The notes under the pieces are model-generated. The model was not told where the DNA came from. It ran no database searches and was given only the letters and a program-made list of their open reading frames with translations. A DNA stretch of 45,561 nt, taken from an uncultured Alistipes sp. (lineage in GTDB: Bacteria > Bacteroidota > Bacteroidia > Bacteroidales > Rikenellaceae). The first letter of the stretch is position 1; every line of letters starts with the position of its first letter. A program made the translations under genes and the position numbers. Of the stretch, positions 32,512-40,106 are shown piece by piece. The DNA lies in NCBI GenBank assembly GCA_944321945.1, contig CALUNE010000018.1:1-45561 (forward strand), written 5' to 3'.

Positions 32512-33462
32512 TCAGATGTTGATGATTTTCGAGGCGATCCAGATCCAGACGCCGTTGCGGAAGCGGAAGACCCACGGCGAGCGCTGGGCCACCTTCCGGT
32601 CGCGGTCGTCGCGCAGGAATTCAGGTTGCACGATGTTGCGGTACTCCTCGTAGGCCGGGTAGACGTACATCAGGGCCAGACGGATATCGTCGGGCTTCCA
32701 GCAGTGGCGCAGCATGTTGCAGCAGTGTGACAGATGGACGCGAATGGTCAGATAGCGGTTTTCACGGTCGAGTTTGCTGTACATCTTGTAGAGGCGGCGG
32801 TAGCAGGAGAGCTTCTCCTCCTTGGGCATCTTGCTGCGCATGACGCTGGTGTTGAGGATGCGGTAGTGGTAGGTTTTGCGGTTGCTTACGCGCACGTGGG
32901 TGACATACTGGCAGTATTCGGCCGTGAAAAGTTCGTCTTCATGCAGGCGCATGCTCTCGTTGAAGCGGATGCCGTGTTGTTCGATGACTTCCCGGTTGAA
33001 GATCTTGTTCCAGGTCCATCCGAAGAAGGTCTGGCGGCGCAGTTGGGCGAAGACGCGGTCGCACTCCTGGCCGGAGACCTCCTCCTCGACGAGTTGCAGA
33101 TCGTACGAGATGAAGGCGTTCGTAAAGGTGATATCGTTCTTGCCGAGCCCTTTTCCGACGAGGTTTTCCAGATGATCGGGCTCGACCCAGTCGTCGGCAT
33201 CGATGAAGACGACGAATTCGCCCGTGGCCTTCGAGAGACCGTAGTTGCGGGCGGCACTGGCTCCGGGTTTGCGGCAGTGGTAGAGCTTGATGCGCGGATC
33301 CTGCTCCATGAACTGCCGGCAGATCTCCACCGAGCGGTCGCTGCTGTTGTTGTCGATCAGCAGCAGTTCGAAATCGGTCCAGGTCTGTCGGAGAATGCTT
33401 TGCAGGCATTCTTCGAGGTATTTCTCCGCGTTGTAGATCGGTGTGATGATCGAGATCGACAT
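32512..33462 (-). CDS. Glycosyltransferase family 2
   Basis: The 316-residue GT-A enzyme carries ISIITPIYNAEKYLEECLQSILRQTWTDFELLLIDNNSSDRS, PGASAARNYGLSKATGEFVVFIDADDWVEPDHL (metal-binding DADD) and FGWTWNKIFNREVI ... MRLHEDELFTAEYCQY. The C-terminal 100 residues are helical and basic. It is the first gene of the two-gene minus-strand unit. Its upstream region is unusually long and gene-free. The role is probably in cell-surface glycan assembly; specificity cannot be read from sequence. Confidence 0.92.
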   Translation of the reverse strand: MSISIITPIYNAEKYLEECLQSILRQTWTDFELLLIDNNSSDRSVEICRQFMEQDPRIKLYHCRKPGASAARNYGLSKATGEFVVFIDADDWVEPDHLENLVGKGLGKNDITFTNAFISYDLQLVEEEVSGQECDRVFAQLRRQTFFGWTWNKIFNREVIEQHGIRFNESMRLHEDELFTAEYCQYVTHVRVSNRKTYHYRILNTSVMRSKMPKEEKLSCYRRLYKMYSKLDRENRYLTIRVHLSHCCNMLRHCWKPDDIRLALMYVYPAYEEYRNIVQPEFLRDDRDRKVAQRSPWVFRFRNGVWIWIASKIINI

Positions 33463-34246
33463 AAATTTTTGAGCTGTGCCGGCAAGTTGTTTGCGTGAAT
33501 CGTTGTTTGTCCGGGTTTCCGGAACCGGTCTCCTGAAGTTGCGGTCGGAGCCGGAGGTGGTTCCACGTTGTTGTGCGGGTGTGGATCCGGGCCCGGGGGT
33601 GTGTCACGTTGATGTTTCAAGGGGTTGTGCAGCTGCGGGTCGTGGTTGATGACGGTTCGGGGGGTCCGTACGGAGGCTGGGTTCCCTTGTACGTGGTCAG
33701 ACGCATTCGAGCGGGACAGATTGCAGAAGTTGAGTCCTTGGTCCATGGAGTCGGCAGATGATCGGTGGGTGGCCGGTGGTTGACGGCAACGGCCTGCAAG
33801 CCCCAATCTTCATGCCAGGGATATAGGGACGGTGTGCTGCCGGTCTGATGCTGAGAAGTTTCATCGTGTGGCGGAAACTCATGCCGGCAACGGGTTCGGG
33901 GATTCGCTCCTCCGAAAGGATTACGGTGCTTCGTCGCAAGAGGCTGTCGAGGCAAAGATAAAGCACATAAAGCCAACTTCGGGAGAGGCACATCAGCGAT
34001 ACGGTCATCGTCCTGCATTCTGGTTTATAATACAAATTTAGTAATTTATCCGTAACCTGCACTATTCTGCCGCCATTTTAATTATAAAATGGTTGTTTTC
34101 CCCGATTACTGCATCGGTCCGGAAAGAAAAAGGGAGCCCTCTTTGAGTGTATGATACACGTTGCTGTCAATCAGTGTATTGGATTGCCGCATCGGAGACT
34201 GATATTAAAAAATATGAAAAAATTTGAAAATTTTTTTAATAAAAGC
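33463..34246. other. Long upstream region of the glycosyltransferase pair
   Basis: No convincing gene. On the minus strand -7-like boxes TATCTTTG (33960-33953) and TAAATTTG (34040-34033) could start a transcript with a leader of roughly 480-570 nt before the glycosyltransferase ATG. A CCATTTTA/TAAAATGG hairpin sits at 34073-34092. Open frames here have atypical composition and no domains. Confidence 0.4.
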
Positions 34247-34277
34247 TTGCATAGTATGGTTTTTCGCCTTATCTTTG
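34247..34277 (+). promoter_or_regulatory. Promoter of small RNA A
   Basis: TTG (34247-34249), 20 bases and TATCTTTG (34270-34277): full consensus. Confidence 0.7.
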
Positions 34278-34282
34278 CAGCG

Positions 34283-34374
34283 AAGTTTTAAGGTTCATTT
34301 AGGTTAGTAGTTTTAGGTTGGTGAGGAAACTGTGGAAGACGGATCTGTTCCGGATTCCGAGTTTCCTTTTTTTT
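34283..34374 (+). ncRNA. Putative small RNA A (about 92 nt)
   Basis: Predicted start near 34283. The first 40 nt (GAAGTTTTAAGGTTCATTTA and onward) are almost identical to small RNA B. It ends in an interrupted hairpin: AGGAAACT with AGTTTCCT, then GGAA with TTCC and CGGA with TCCG inside, followed by eight T's. No ORF of note. Promoter, conserved 5' segment and terminator together support a discrete transcript. Confidence 0.6.
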
Positions 34375-34863
34375 GTGCCTTTTTCGATCGTTGTCATGAA
34401 GTGACCGTTGCTTTGTCCGGTCAATTTTTCCCGCCGTTTGTTTGTTGCATGCGCACGCTTTACGTTTGCGCCGTCACTTATTCTCCGATACTTGTAGATG
34501 GACCTCCTTCTTGAGGCGATGGCACTTTGGTCGGATTCCTTATCTTTTCCCGCTTATTTTGATCCCTTTGCTGCAATACTGCCCTTGGTTTCCGTTTCCT
34601 GTTCTTTTTCCTCCCCAAATCTCGGGTTGATTCCTCTGTCTGTGGCTCTTTTGGTATCCTGAAGTCGTCTGATTTCTGATTTCATGAGCTCCTCGGCCTT
34701 GTTTTTTCTTCGATACGGACGGATAGGACAGTATGCTGTTTGTGCGATTGTAATGTGTTGATATACAATGCGCACAACGATTGGCGCACGCTTGTGTGTC
34801 GCATATCGCTGGTTTACCAATGTTACCAAATTGTTAAATATATTTAATATATTCGTAAAATAT
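34375..34863. other. Spacer between small RNAs A and B
   Basis: About 490 bases with no supported gene. The right part (about 34800-34860) is very AT-rich and precedes promoter B. Confidence 0.4.
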
Positions 34864-34894
34864 TTGCGTAAATCAAAAAACGCCCTTATCTTTG
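34864..34894 (+). promoter_or_regulatory. Promoter of small RNA B
   Basis: TTG (34864-34866), 20 bases and TATCTTTG (34887-34894), the same spacing as promoter A. Confidence 0.7.
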
Positions 34895-34898
34895 CAGT

Positions 34899-35037
34899 GA
34901 AGTTTTAAGGTTCATTTAGGTTAGTAGTTTTAGGTTGGTTGAGGAGATCGGCAGGTTGTGAAGAGATGATTCTTCACTAAGACGCTGGAACGGTGCTCGT
35001 TCAAGTCGTCGAATACCTCCGATTGACCCTCATTTTT
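34899..35037 (+). ncRNA. Putative small RNA B (about 139 nt)
   Basis: It shares the first 40 nt with small RNA A. The rest differs and folds: GAGG (34941) with CCTC (35028) and ATCGG (34947) with CCGAT (35019) close a domain holding two hairpins, GTGAAGA/TCTTCAC and AACG/CGTT. ATTTTT follows the closing stem, so the domain may itself terminate transcription; a second terminator at 35058-35097 would give about 200 nt. I cannot assign an Rfam family. Confidence 0.55.
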
Positions 35038-35057
35038 GGAGGGGGTGGTTCCCCGCC

Positions 35058-35097
35058 AAAAAAAAGGTTCCCCGTCGTGAGACTCGGACCTTTTTTC
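35058..35097. terminator. Bidirectional terminator
   Basis: AAAAGGT pairs with ACCTTTT plus extra inner pairs. It is followed by T's on the plus strand and preceded by eight A's (T's on the minus strand). Confidence 0.7.
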
Positions 35098-35280
35098 TTT
35101 TTATACCCTATTGTGTTTTGTATTCGGTTGTTCGTCGGAACAACCTTTTTTTGTGCCTCCGTGTCCGGAAAAGGACGCATGAGGCTTGGCAACATCCGAG
35201 GGCTCCCCGTTCTTTGCATACGGGCAGATCCGGTCTGTCGCCTGCGGGCTGCTCCGATCCATGGGCGGGCTGCTTCGGCT

Positions 35281-35375
35281 CTCCGTGTATGAGTATTCAG
35301 CCCCTCCGTATATAAGAGGTTCCGTCCCTCCGTGTATGAGCAGTTCCGCCCCTCTGTATATGAACGGCCCTTCCC
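35281..35375. repeat. Four degenerate 24-bp tandem repeats
   Basis: Units start at 35281, 35304, 35328 and 35352, each beginning CTCCGT(G/A)TAT or CTCTGTATAT and ending in a CCC-rich stretch. They lie just past the stop of the DUF3298-type lipoprotein gene. Confidence 0.7.
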
Positions 35376-35383
35376 TGGTGCGG

Positions 35384-36121
35384 TTACTCGCCGCGCAGAT
35401 CCTTTAGTTCGTCGGAATTAATCGTTACGATGACTCCACCCAACGCATAACAGCCGATGTCGTAGGGGTTGTAGTAGAAGGTCATGCCTTCGGGTGTGAT
35501 GAGGAAGTTCTCCGTCGGGGCGATGTATTCGGGGAAGAATCCGGCTTCGGTCAGTTCCTCGTCGGTTGTCGCGTGGTACTGTTCGGCAATCTTTTCGCGG
35601 ATCAAAGCGTCGAGCCGCTGCATCGCTTCGTCGGAGAAGAGATCGGCCAGCGACAGTTCGAATCCGTCGCGCAGCGAGTAGGTGTGGCACTCGGTTGAGT
35701 ACATGCCGTGTGCGCCGCCCGTATAGCCGGCGCGCGTGATGGTGTAGCCCAGCAGGGAATCGAGGACCGAGCCCTCGGCCTCGACCGAGATTTCATACCC
35801 GTCGGTCGTGGGGTTTCCGCCTTCGGTGAGGAAGTTGGTCTGGATTTCGGACAGTGCGGTCTGCACGGCCTGGTCAAGCGTCCCGGAGAACTCCTCCAGC
35901 TGGAAGAAATAACCGATGTTGGCCTGTTCGATGGTCTGGAGCGCCGGGGATTTCGCTGCATTGCGGATTGAGGCGAAGCGATATTCGATGTTGCAGAAGT
36001 TGGCCTTGCCGTGCAGGACGGTGTCGATGGCGCGGGTCGAGAAGTCGGGAAGCACGGGATGTTTCGTGCAGGCTCCGAACAGCAGGGTGGCCCCCAGGAG
36101 CAAAACAAGTCGGTTTTTCAT
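35384..36121 (-). CDS. DUF3298/DUF4163 lipoprotein
   Basis: The 245-residue product has a lipoprotein signal (MKNRLVLLLGATLLFGAC). The fold follows the DUF4163 (PdaC-like) plus DUF3298 (RsiV-like) pattern: NIEYRFASI ... YEISVEAEGSVLDSLLGYTITRAGYTGGAHGMYSTECHTYSLRDGFELSLADLFSDEA, then LTEAGFF ... NFLITPEGMTFYYNPYDIGCYALGGVIVTINSDELKDL. In other bacteria these domains occur in deacetylase-linked proteins and lysozyme-sensing anti-sigma factors; here it stands alone and the role is unknown. ATG 36121 is chosen because it begins the signal peptide. TATCTTTA on the minus strand (36153-36146) is a near-match -7 box. Confidence 0.85.
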   Translation of the reverse strand: MKNRLVLLLGATLLFGACTKHPVLPDFSTRAIDTVLHGKANFCNIEYRFASIRNAAKSPALQTIEQANIGYFFQLEEFSGTLDQAVQTALSEIQTNFLTEGGNPTTDGYEISVEAEGSVLDSLLGYTITRAGYTGGAHGMYSTECHTYSLRDGFELSLADLFSDEAMQRLDALIREKIAEQYHATTDEELTEAGFFPEYIAPTENFLITPEGMTFYYNPYDIGCYALGGVIVTINSDELKDLRGE

Positions 36122-36211
36122 GGCGAATGAGGTTTTACTTGGAGCTAAAGATAGGTAAAAAGGGGGTATTTTCAAGAAAAGCGAAAAAAAATTGCAGAAA
36201 ATGGTGGAAAA

Positions 36212-36243
36212 TTTTGGAGATTCAAAAGAAGGCGCTATCTTTG
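36212..36243 (+). promoter_or_regulatory. Promoter of tRNA-Glu
   Basis: TTTTG (36212-36216), 19 bases and TATCTTTG (36236-36243); the tRNA starts 19 bases later. Confidence 0.75.
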
Positions 36244-36261
36244 CACCACGAAACTCAACAA

Positions 36262-36333
36262 GGTGGATTCATCTAAGGGTTAGGATACATGCCTCTCACG
36301 CATGACATAGGGGTTCGAATCCCCTATCCACTA
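36262..36333 (+). tRNA. tRNA-Glu(CUC)
   Basis: Acceptor GGTGGAT pairs with ATCCACT (first pair G-U), discriminator A. The anticodon stem CATGC/GCATG encloses CTCTCAC, giving CUC. The T arm is AGGGG-TTCGAAT-CCCCT. CCA is not encoded. Confidence 0.92.
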
Positions 36334-36335
36334 CG

Positions 36336-36373
36336 AAAAAGCGACCTGCACAGAATGGCAGGTCGCTTTTTTT
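36336..36373 (+). terminator. Terminator of tRNA-Glu
   Basis: A perfect 14-bp stem (AAAAAGCGACCTGC with GCAGGTCGCTTTTT), 8-nt loop and a run of T's, two bases after the tRNA. The following 36374-36589 shows nothing recognisable. Confidence 0.9.
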
Positions 36374-36589
36374 GGGGGCTTCTCCGCGGTCTGTTTCCCG
36401 CAGGGCGGATCGGCGGTCATCGTCTGCCGGACCGGGTAGTCATTCCGGGATGGAGGAGCCGGTCGGCAAGCCGGTTTGGAGGACTGGAACCAACTCTTTT
36501 TCCCGATTCATCGAGCGAACGGCGGCTTCCCTTTGCGCGGCGAGGTGTTTTTCCCGCGGCAATATCCCCTCTCCGGGGCGATGACGCGA

Positions 36590-36623
36590 AAAATGCGACG
36601 GCCGCCTGTCAGGCGGCCGTCGC
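36590..36623 (-). terminator. Terminator of the Xer-hpf operon
   Basis: The minus strand has a 12-bp perfect GC-rich stem (arms 36612-36623 and 36595-36606) followed by ATTTTT. Confidence 0.85.
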
Positions 36624-36661
36624 GGCATTGGTTAGTTAAGGATTATTAGGTTGGTGGGAGT

Positions 36662-36958
36662 TTACTTTTCGAGTTTCGACTTGAACTTGTCGATCTGACG
36701 CTTCAGGGCATCGATGGCTTCGTCGACCGACTCCTCGAAGGCTTTCGACTGGTGGCAGGCCACCAGGTCTTCACCCGGCATATGGAGCGTGATGGTAGCG
36801 ATCTTGTTTCCTTTTTCGTGGTCTTTATCGAGTTTGAGAATGACGTCGGCGCCGGTCGAGCGATCCGCAAAGCGGTCCAACTTCGCCATCTTGGCATTCA
36901 CGAATTCGATCAGCCGTTTGTCGGCGTCGAATTTCACGGATTGAATCTGTACGTTCAT
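36662..36958 (-). CDS. hpf: Ribosome hibernation/HPF-RaiA family protein
   Basis: The 98-residue protein (MNVQIQSVKFDADKRLIEFVN ...) has the beta-alpha-beta-beta-beta-alpha layout of the short HPF/RaiA family, with DRFADRSTGADVILKLDKDHEKGNKIATITLHMPGEDLVACHQSKAFEESVDEAIDALKRQIDKFKSKLEK. It binds the 30S decoding region and silences ribosomes in slow growth. ATG 36958 is chosen by homology; the open frame extends further but overlaps the recombinase gene. It lies 20 bases after the Xer-type gene and shares its transcript. The 3' untranslated region contains CACCAACCTAA, complementary to small RNA A. Confidence 0.9.
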   Translation of the reverse strand: MNVQIQSVKFDADKRLIEFVNAKMAKLDRFADRSTGADVILKLDKDHEKGNKIATITLHMPGEDLVACHQSKAFEESVDEAIDALKRQIDKFKSKLEK

Positions 36959-36978
36959 AACCTTACAGTTTATAAAAA

Positions 36979-37887
36979 TTAACACTTGCCATCCTTTTCG
37001 CGAGGATGGGCTTTCGCGTAAGCCTCCCGGAGCCGGGCGATGCTGTTGTGCGTGTAGACCTGCGTGGCCTGGAGGGATGCGTGGCCCAGGAGTTCCTGGA
37101 TTTCGCGCATGTCGGCGCCTCCGTTGAGCAGGTGTGTGGCGAACGTGTGTCGGAGGACGTGGGGGCTTTTCTTTCCCTGGACGCCGCCTCGGGCGAGCTC
37201 CTCCTTGACGATGCGATACACGGTGATCCGGGCAATGCGTTTTCCTTTGTGAGTTAAAAATAGGGCTTTTTCCGCAGAATTGCAAATATTTTGCCGCTCA
37301 ATTAACCGGATGTAGTGTAAAATCTTTTCGCGGAGAAACTCCAGAACGGGGACGATTCGCTCCTTGTCGCCCTTGCCGCGCACGCGCAGCGAGGTGTAGT
37401 TGTCGGAGAAGTCGTCGCGGTTGATGCCGATGAGTTCGGCCAGCCGCAGTCCGCAGCTGTAGAGCATCAGGACGATGAGCGAATTGCGTTCGGTGAGGAA
37501 GTCGTCGGTCGGGTATTCGCAGTCGCGGACGATGCCGCTCATGCGGGTTTCGGGGACGAAGACCGGCAGGCGTCGCGAAGTGCGTAACGCCGCGACGGAC
37601 TGTGTGACGTTGCGTTCGACGACGCCCCGGGCGAGCAGCCAGCGGAAAAAGGCCCTCAATGAGGAGACTTCGCGGTTCATCGAGGCGGCGCCGAGGTGGC
37701 ACTTCTCCGTACGGTGGAGAATCCAGGCGCGGATGTCGTCGGTCGTCACCCGCTGCAGCTGCTCTCCGGTGTCGGGGCAGCCGAGCCACGCGAGGAACTG
37801 CTCCACATCGTGGCGGTAGTTGCGCACGGTGAGGGGCGAATAGCGCCGTTCGGCCTCGAGGTATCGGATAAATTCGTCCAGCATCAT
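36979..37887 (-). CDS. Tyrosine recombinase, XerC/XerD type
   Basis: The 302-residue protein has an N-terminal SAM-like core-binding domain (MLDEFIRYLEAERRYSPLTVRNYRHDVEQFLAW) and a C-terminal catalytic domain. The catalytic set is visible: Arg in YSCGLRLAELIGI, Lys in RVRGKGDKERIVP, HVLRHTFATHLLNGG (His and Arg), His in LLGHASLQATQVYTHN with the nucleophile Tyr in QVYTH. Length and lack of neighbouring phage genes fit the chromosome-dimer-resolution type. Position before hpf is a housekeeping arrangement. A -7 box lies four bases upstream of the ATG, predicting a nearly leaderless transcript. Confidence 0.92.
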   Translation of the reverse strand: MMLDEFIRYLEAERRYSPLTVRNYRHDVEQFLAWLGCPDTGEQLQRVTTDDIRAWILHRTEKCHLGAASMNREVSSLRAFFRWLLARGVVERNVTQSVAALRTSRRLPVFVPETRMSGIVRDCEYPTDDFLTERNSLIVLMLYSCGLRLAELIGINRDDFSDNYTSLRVRGKGDKERIVPVLEFLREKILHYIRLIERQNICNSAEKALFLTHKGKRIARITVYRIVKEELARGGVQGKKSPHVLRHTFATHLLNGGADMREIQELLGHASLQATQVYTHNSIARLREAYAKAHPREKDGKC

Positions 37888-37890
37888 GGG

Positions 37891-37918
37891 CAAAGATACC
37901 AAAAAAGCCGTACCTTTG
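37891..37918. promoter_or_regulatory. Compact divergent promoters
   Basis: TATCTTTG on the minus strand (37898-37891) faces the Xer-type gene and TACCTTTG on the plus strand (37911-37918) faces the flavin reductase, only 12 bases apart. Neither has a standard TTG -33, and each would occupy the other's -33 region, so firing could be mutually exclusive. Confidence 0.55.
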
Positions 37919-37935
37919 TCCGAAAAGAGCGAACA

Positions 37936-38538
37936 ATGAAACAGAATTGGAAACCCGGAACGGTACTTTATCCGTTGCCGGCGGTGTTGGTGAGTTGCGG
38001 GGCTAGCCCCGAGGAGTACAACCTGCTGACCGTAGCGTGGACCGGTACGGTATGTTCGGATCCGCCGATGTGTTCGATTTCGGTGCGCCCCGAGCGCCAC
38101 TCCTACGGGATTATCCGCCGTACGGGCGAGTTTGTCATCAACCTCACGACGCGGTCGCTGGCCCGGGCCACGGACTGGTGCGGGGTGCGTTCGGGACGCG
38201 ACCACGACAAGTTTCGCGAGATGGGGCTGACGCCGCTGCCGGGCAGCGCGGTCTCGGCGCCGATCGTGGCCGAATCGCCCGTCAATATCGAGTGCCGGGT
38301 CCGGCAGATCCTGCCGCTGGGCAGCCACGATCTGTTTCTGGCCGAGGTCGTGGGGGTACAGGTCGACGAGGCCTATCTCGATCCGGCGACGGGACGCTTC
38401 TGCTTCGAGCAGGCCGACCCGATCGTCTATTCCCACGGGGAGTATTTCACGCTGGGTGAGGCGCTGGGTCATTTCGGATGGTCGGTGCGCAAGCGCCCGG
38501 CCGCACGTCGTGCGCCGACCCCGAAACGGCGTGGATGA
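37936..38538 (+). CDS. Flavin reductase family protein (FMN-binding split barrel)
   Basis: The 200-residue protein starts MKQNWKPGTVLYPLPAVLVSCGASPEEYNLLTVAWTGTVCSDPPMCSISVRPERHSYGIIRRTGEFVINL, the flavin reductase-like split-barrel pattern, and continues with LARATDWCGVRSGRDHDKF and SPVNIECRVRQILPLGSHDLFLAEVVGVQVDE. Such proteins bind FMN and reduce flavins or other small molecules; the substrate is unknown. ATG 37936 is 17 bases after a -7 box. The C-terminus is Arg/Pro-rich. A terminator follows. Confidence 0.9.
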   Translation: MKQNWKPGTVLYPLPAVLVSCGASPEEYNLLTVAWTGTVCSDPPMCSISVRPERHSYGIIRRTGEFVINLTTRSLARATDWCGVRSGRDHDKFREMGLTPLPGSAVSAPIVAESPVNIECRVRQILPLGSHDLFLAEVVGVQVDEAYLDPATGRFCFEQADPIVYSHGEYFTLGEALGHFGWSVRKRPAARRAPTPKRRG

Positions 38539-38575
38539 CTGCCGTCGGCGGCCTGCCGTGATAAGAATGTGCCGG

Positions 38576-38610
38576 GGGTTGCCTCAAATTGAGACAACCC
38601 TCGTTTTTTT
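38576..38610 (+). terminator. Terminator after the flavin reductase
   Basis: GGGTTGCCTC pairs with GAGACAACCC (one mismatch) around AAATT, followed by TCG and seven T's. Confidence 0.8.
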
Positions 38611-38646
38611 GAGACGATCGGGCGCCTCGGTTTCGCGCATCGGGGC

Positions 38647-38654
38647 TATCTTTG
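38647..38654 (+). promoter_or_regulatory. -7 box for the GH130-like gene
   Basis: TATCTTTG, 43 bases before ATG 38698; no standard -33. Confidence 0.5.
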
Positions 38655-38697
38655 TTTGCGTGAAACGGCCCCCTTGCGGGGCATATAAATCCTGAAG

Positions 38698-39900
38698 ATG
38701 AAAATTGTCTGCAAACTGATGCTGTGCCTGACCGGACTGCTCCTTGTCGACGGATGCGGCCGACGGGCCATGGCCCGCACCGAAGGGGAGAATCCCCTGC
38801 CGGAGTGGGCGTTGGGCGGGTTCGTGCGACCTGCGGGCGTGAATCCCGTGATCAGCCCCGATCCGGCGATGCGTTTCTTCTGCCCGATGCGGCAGGATTC
38901 GGTGGGGTGGTGTGAGAGCGACACGTTCAACCCCGGAGCGGTGGTGCACGACGACCGTATCTGTGTCCTCTTCCGGGCCGAGGACAATTCGGCCACCGGA
39001 ATCGGCAAGCGGACCTCGCGCATCGGACTGGCCGAAAGCCGCGACGGAGTGACGATGGAGCTGCGCGACGAACCGGTTCTCTTCCCGGCCGAGGACGCCA
39101 TGAAGGCTTGCGACTGGCCGGGCGGATGCGAGGATCCGCGCGTGGCCGAGACCGAGGACGGTACCTATGTCATGCTCTATACGTCGTGGAACCGGAAGAT
39201 TCCACGGCTGTCGGTGGCCACGTCACGCGACCTGGTCCACTGGACGAAACACGGTCCGGCCTTCGCCAAGGCCTACGGCGGACGGTTTGCCGATCTGAAG
39301 AGCAAGTCGGCCTCGATTGTGACCCGCCTGGTCGGTGACCGCCTGGTCATTACGCGGGTCGGAGGGCGGTATCTGATGTACTGGGGCGAGCGGATGATCA
39401 ACGTCGCCACGTCGGACAACCTCATCGACTGGACGCCCGAGGTGGATCGCAACGGCAACCTCAAGGGGTGCGTCTTTCCGCGCGAGGGCTACTTCGACAG
39501 CGCCCTGACCGAATGCGGCCCTCCGGCCGTGCTGACCGACCGGGGCATCGTGCTGCTCTACAACGGTCAGAACCGGCTGGGCGAGGGGCGCGACCGCCGC
39601 TATCCGGCACGGACCTACTCGGCCGGTCAGATCCTTTTCGACGCGGAGGATCCCGGGCGGGTTCTCGCCCGGCTCGACGTGCCGTTCTTCCGGCCGGTGG
39701 ACCCCTTCGAGCGGAGCGGACAGTACAAGGACGGTACGGTCTTCATCGAGGGGCTGGTTCACTTCCACGGCAAGTGGTACCTTTATTATGGATGTGCCGA
39801 TTCGCGGGTTGGGGTGGCCGTCTACGATCCGGCGGTGCGTGCGCCGGGCGACCCGATCCCGGATGCACCGCTCGATGCGGCGCCGCAGGCCGAACGTTGA
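38698..39900 (+). CDS. GH130-like glycosidase/phosphorylase lipoprotein
   Basis: The 400-residue product has a lipoprotein signal (MKIVCKLMLCLTGLLLVDGC). The five-bladed-propeller pattern of glycoside hydrolase family 130 follows: NPGAVVHDDRICVLFRAED, SRIGLAESRDGV, the central GGCEDPRVAETEDGTYVMLYTSWN, ATSRDLVHWTKHGPAF and KDGTVFIEGLVHFHGKWYLYYGCADSRVGVAVYDP. Known GH130 enzymes phosphorolyse or hydrolyse beta-mannosides. The lipid anchor places this one at the outer membrane or periplasm, where hydrolysis is more likely than phosphorolysis; that is inference. It has its own promoter and terminator. Confidence 0.87.
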   Translation: MKIVCKLMLCLTGLLLVDGCGRRAMARTEGENPLPEWALGGFVRPAGVNPVISPDPAMRFFCPMRQDSVGWCESDTFNPGAVVHDDRICVLFRAEDNSATGIGKRTSRIGLAESRDGVTMELRDEPVLFPAEDAMKACDWPGGCEDPRVAETEDGTYVMLYTSWNRKIPRLSVATSRDLVHWTKHGPAFAKAYGGRFADLKSKSASIVTRLVGDRLVITRVGGRYLMYWGERMINVATSDNLIDWTPEVDRNGNLKGCVFPREGYFDSALTECGPPAVLTDRGIVLLYNGQNRLGEGRDRRYPARTYSAGQILFDAEDPGRVLARLDVPFFRPVDPFERSGQYKDGTVFIEGLVHFHGKWYLYYGCADSRVGVAVYDPAVRAPGDPIPDAPLDAAPQAER

Positions 39901-39905
39901 TACGG

Positions 39906-39945
39906 GTTGCGCCGGATCTCCCTTGCGGGATCCGGCGCAACGCTT
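39906..39945 (+). terminator. Terminator hairpin after the GH130-like gene
   Basis: A perfect 13-bp stem (GTTGCGCCGGATC with GATCCGGCGCAAC), 10-nt loop, followed by GCTTT. Confidence 0.7.
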
Positions 39946-40106
39946 TCCGGCGAAGGATGTTTCCCGGTTGCAGATGGAGGCGTATCGGTGAGGGCCCTGA
40001 ATTTTATGTCGGTTTTGTCCTGATTTTTGCAGGGTGACGGAAAGTGTTGCGGATTTTTCGTACCTTGCGCGCAAATGACTGGAAAAGAAACCAACATCTG
40101 AATACC

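Noticed and set aside
33617-34062. Minus-strand open frames of 120-150 codons upstream of the glycosyltransferases
   Set aside because: They overlap each other in different frames, are Pro/Thr/Arg-rich without domains, and contain promoter-like sequence; more likely untranslated leader.
36979-37887. Xer-type recombinase as integrase of a second element
   Set aside because: GC content, operon with hpf and lack of flanking repeats or accessory genes point to a housekeeping recombinase.
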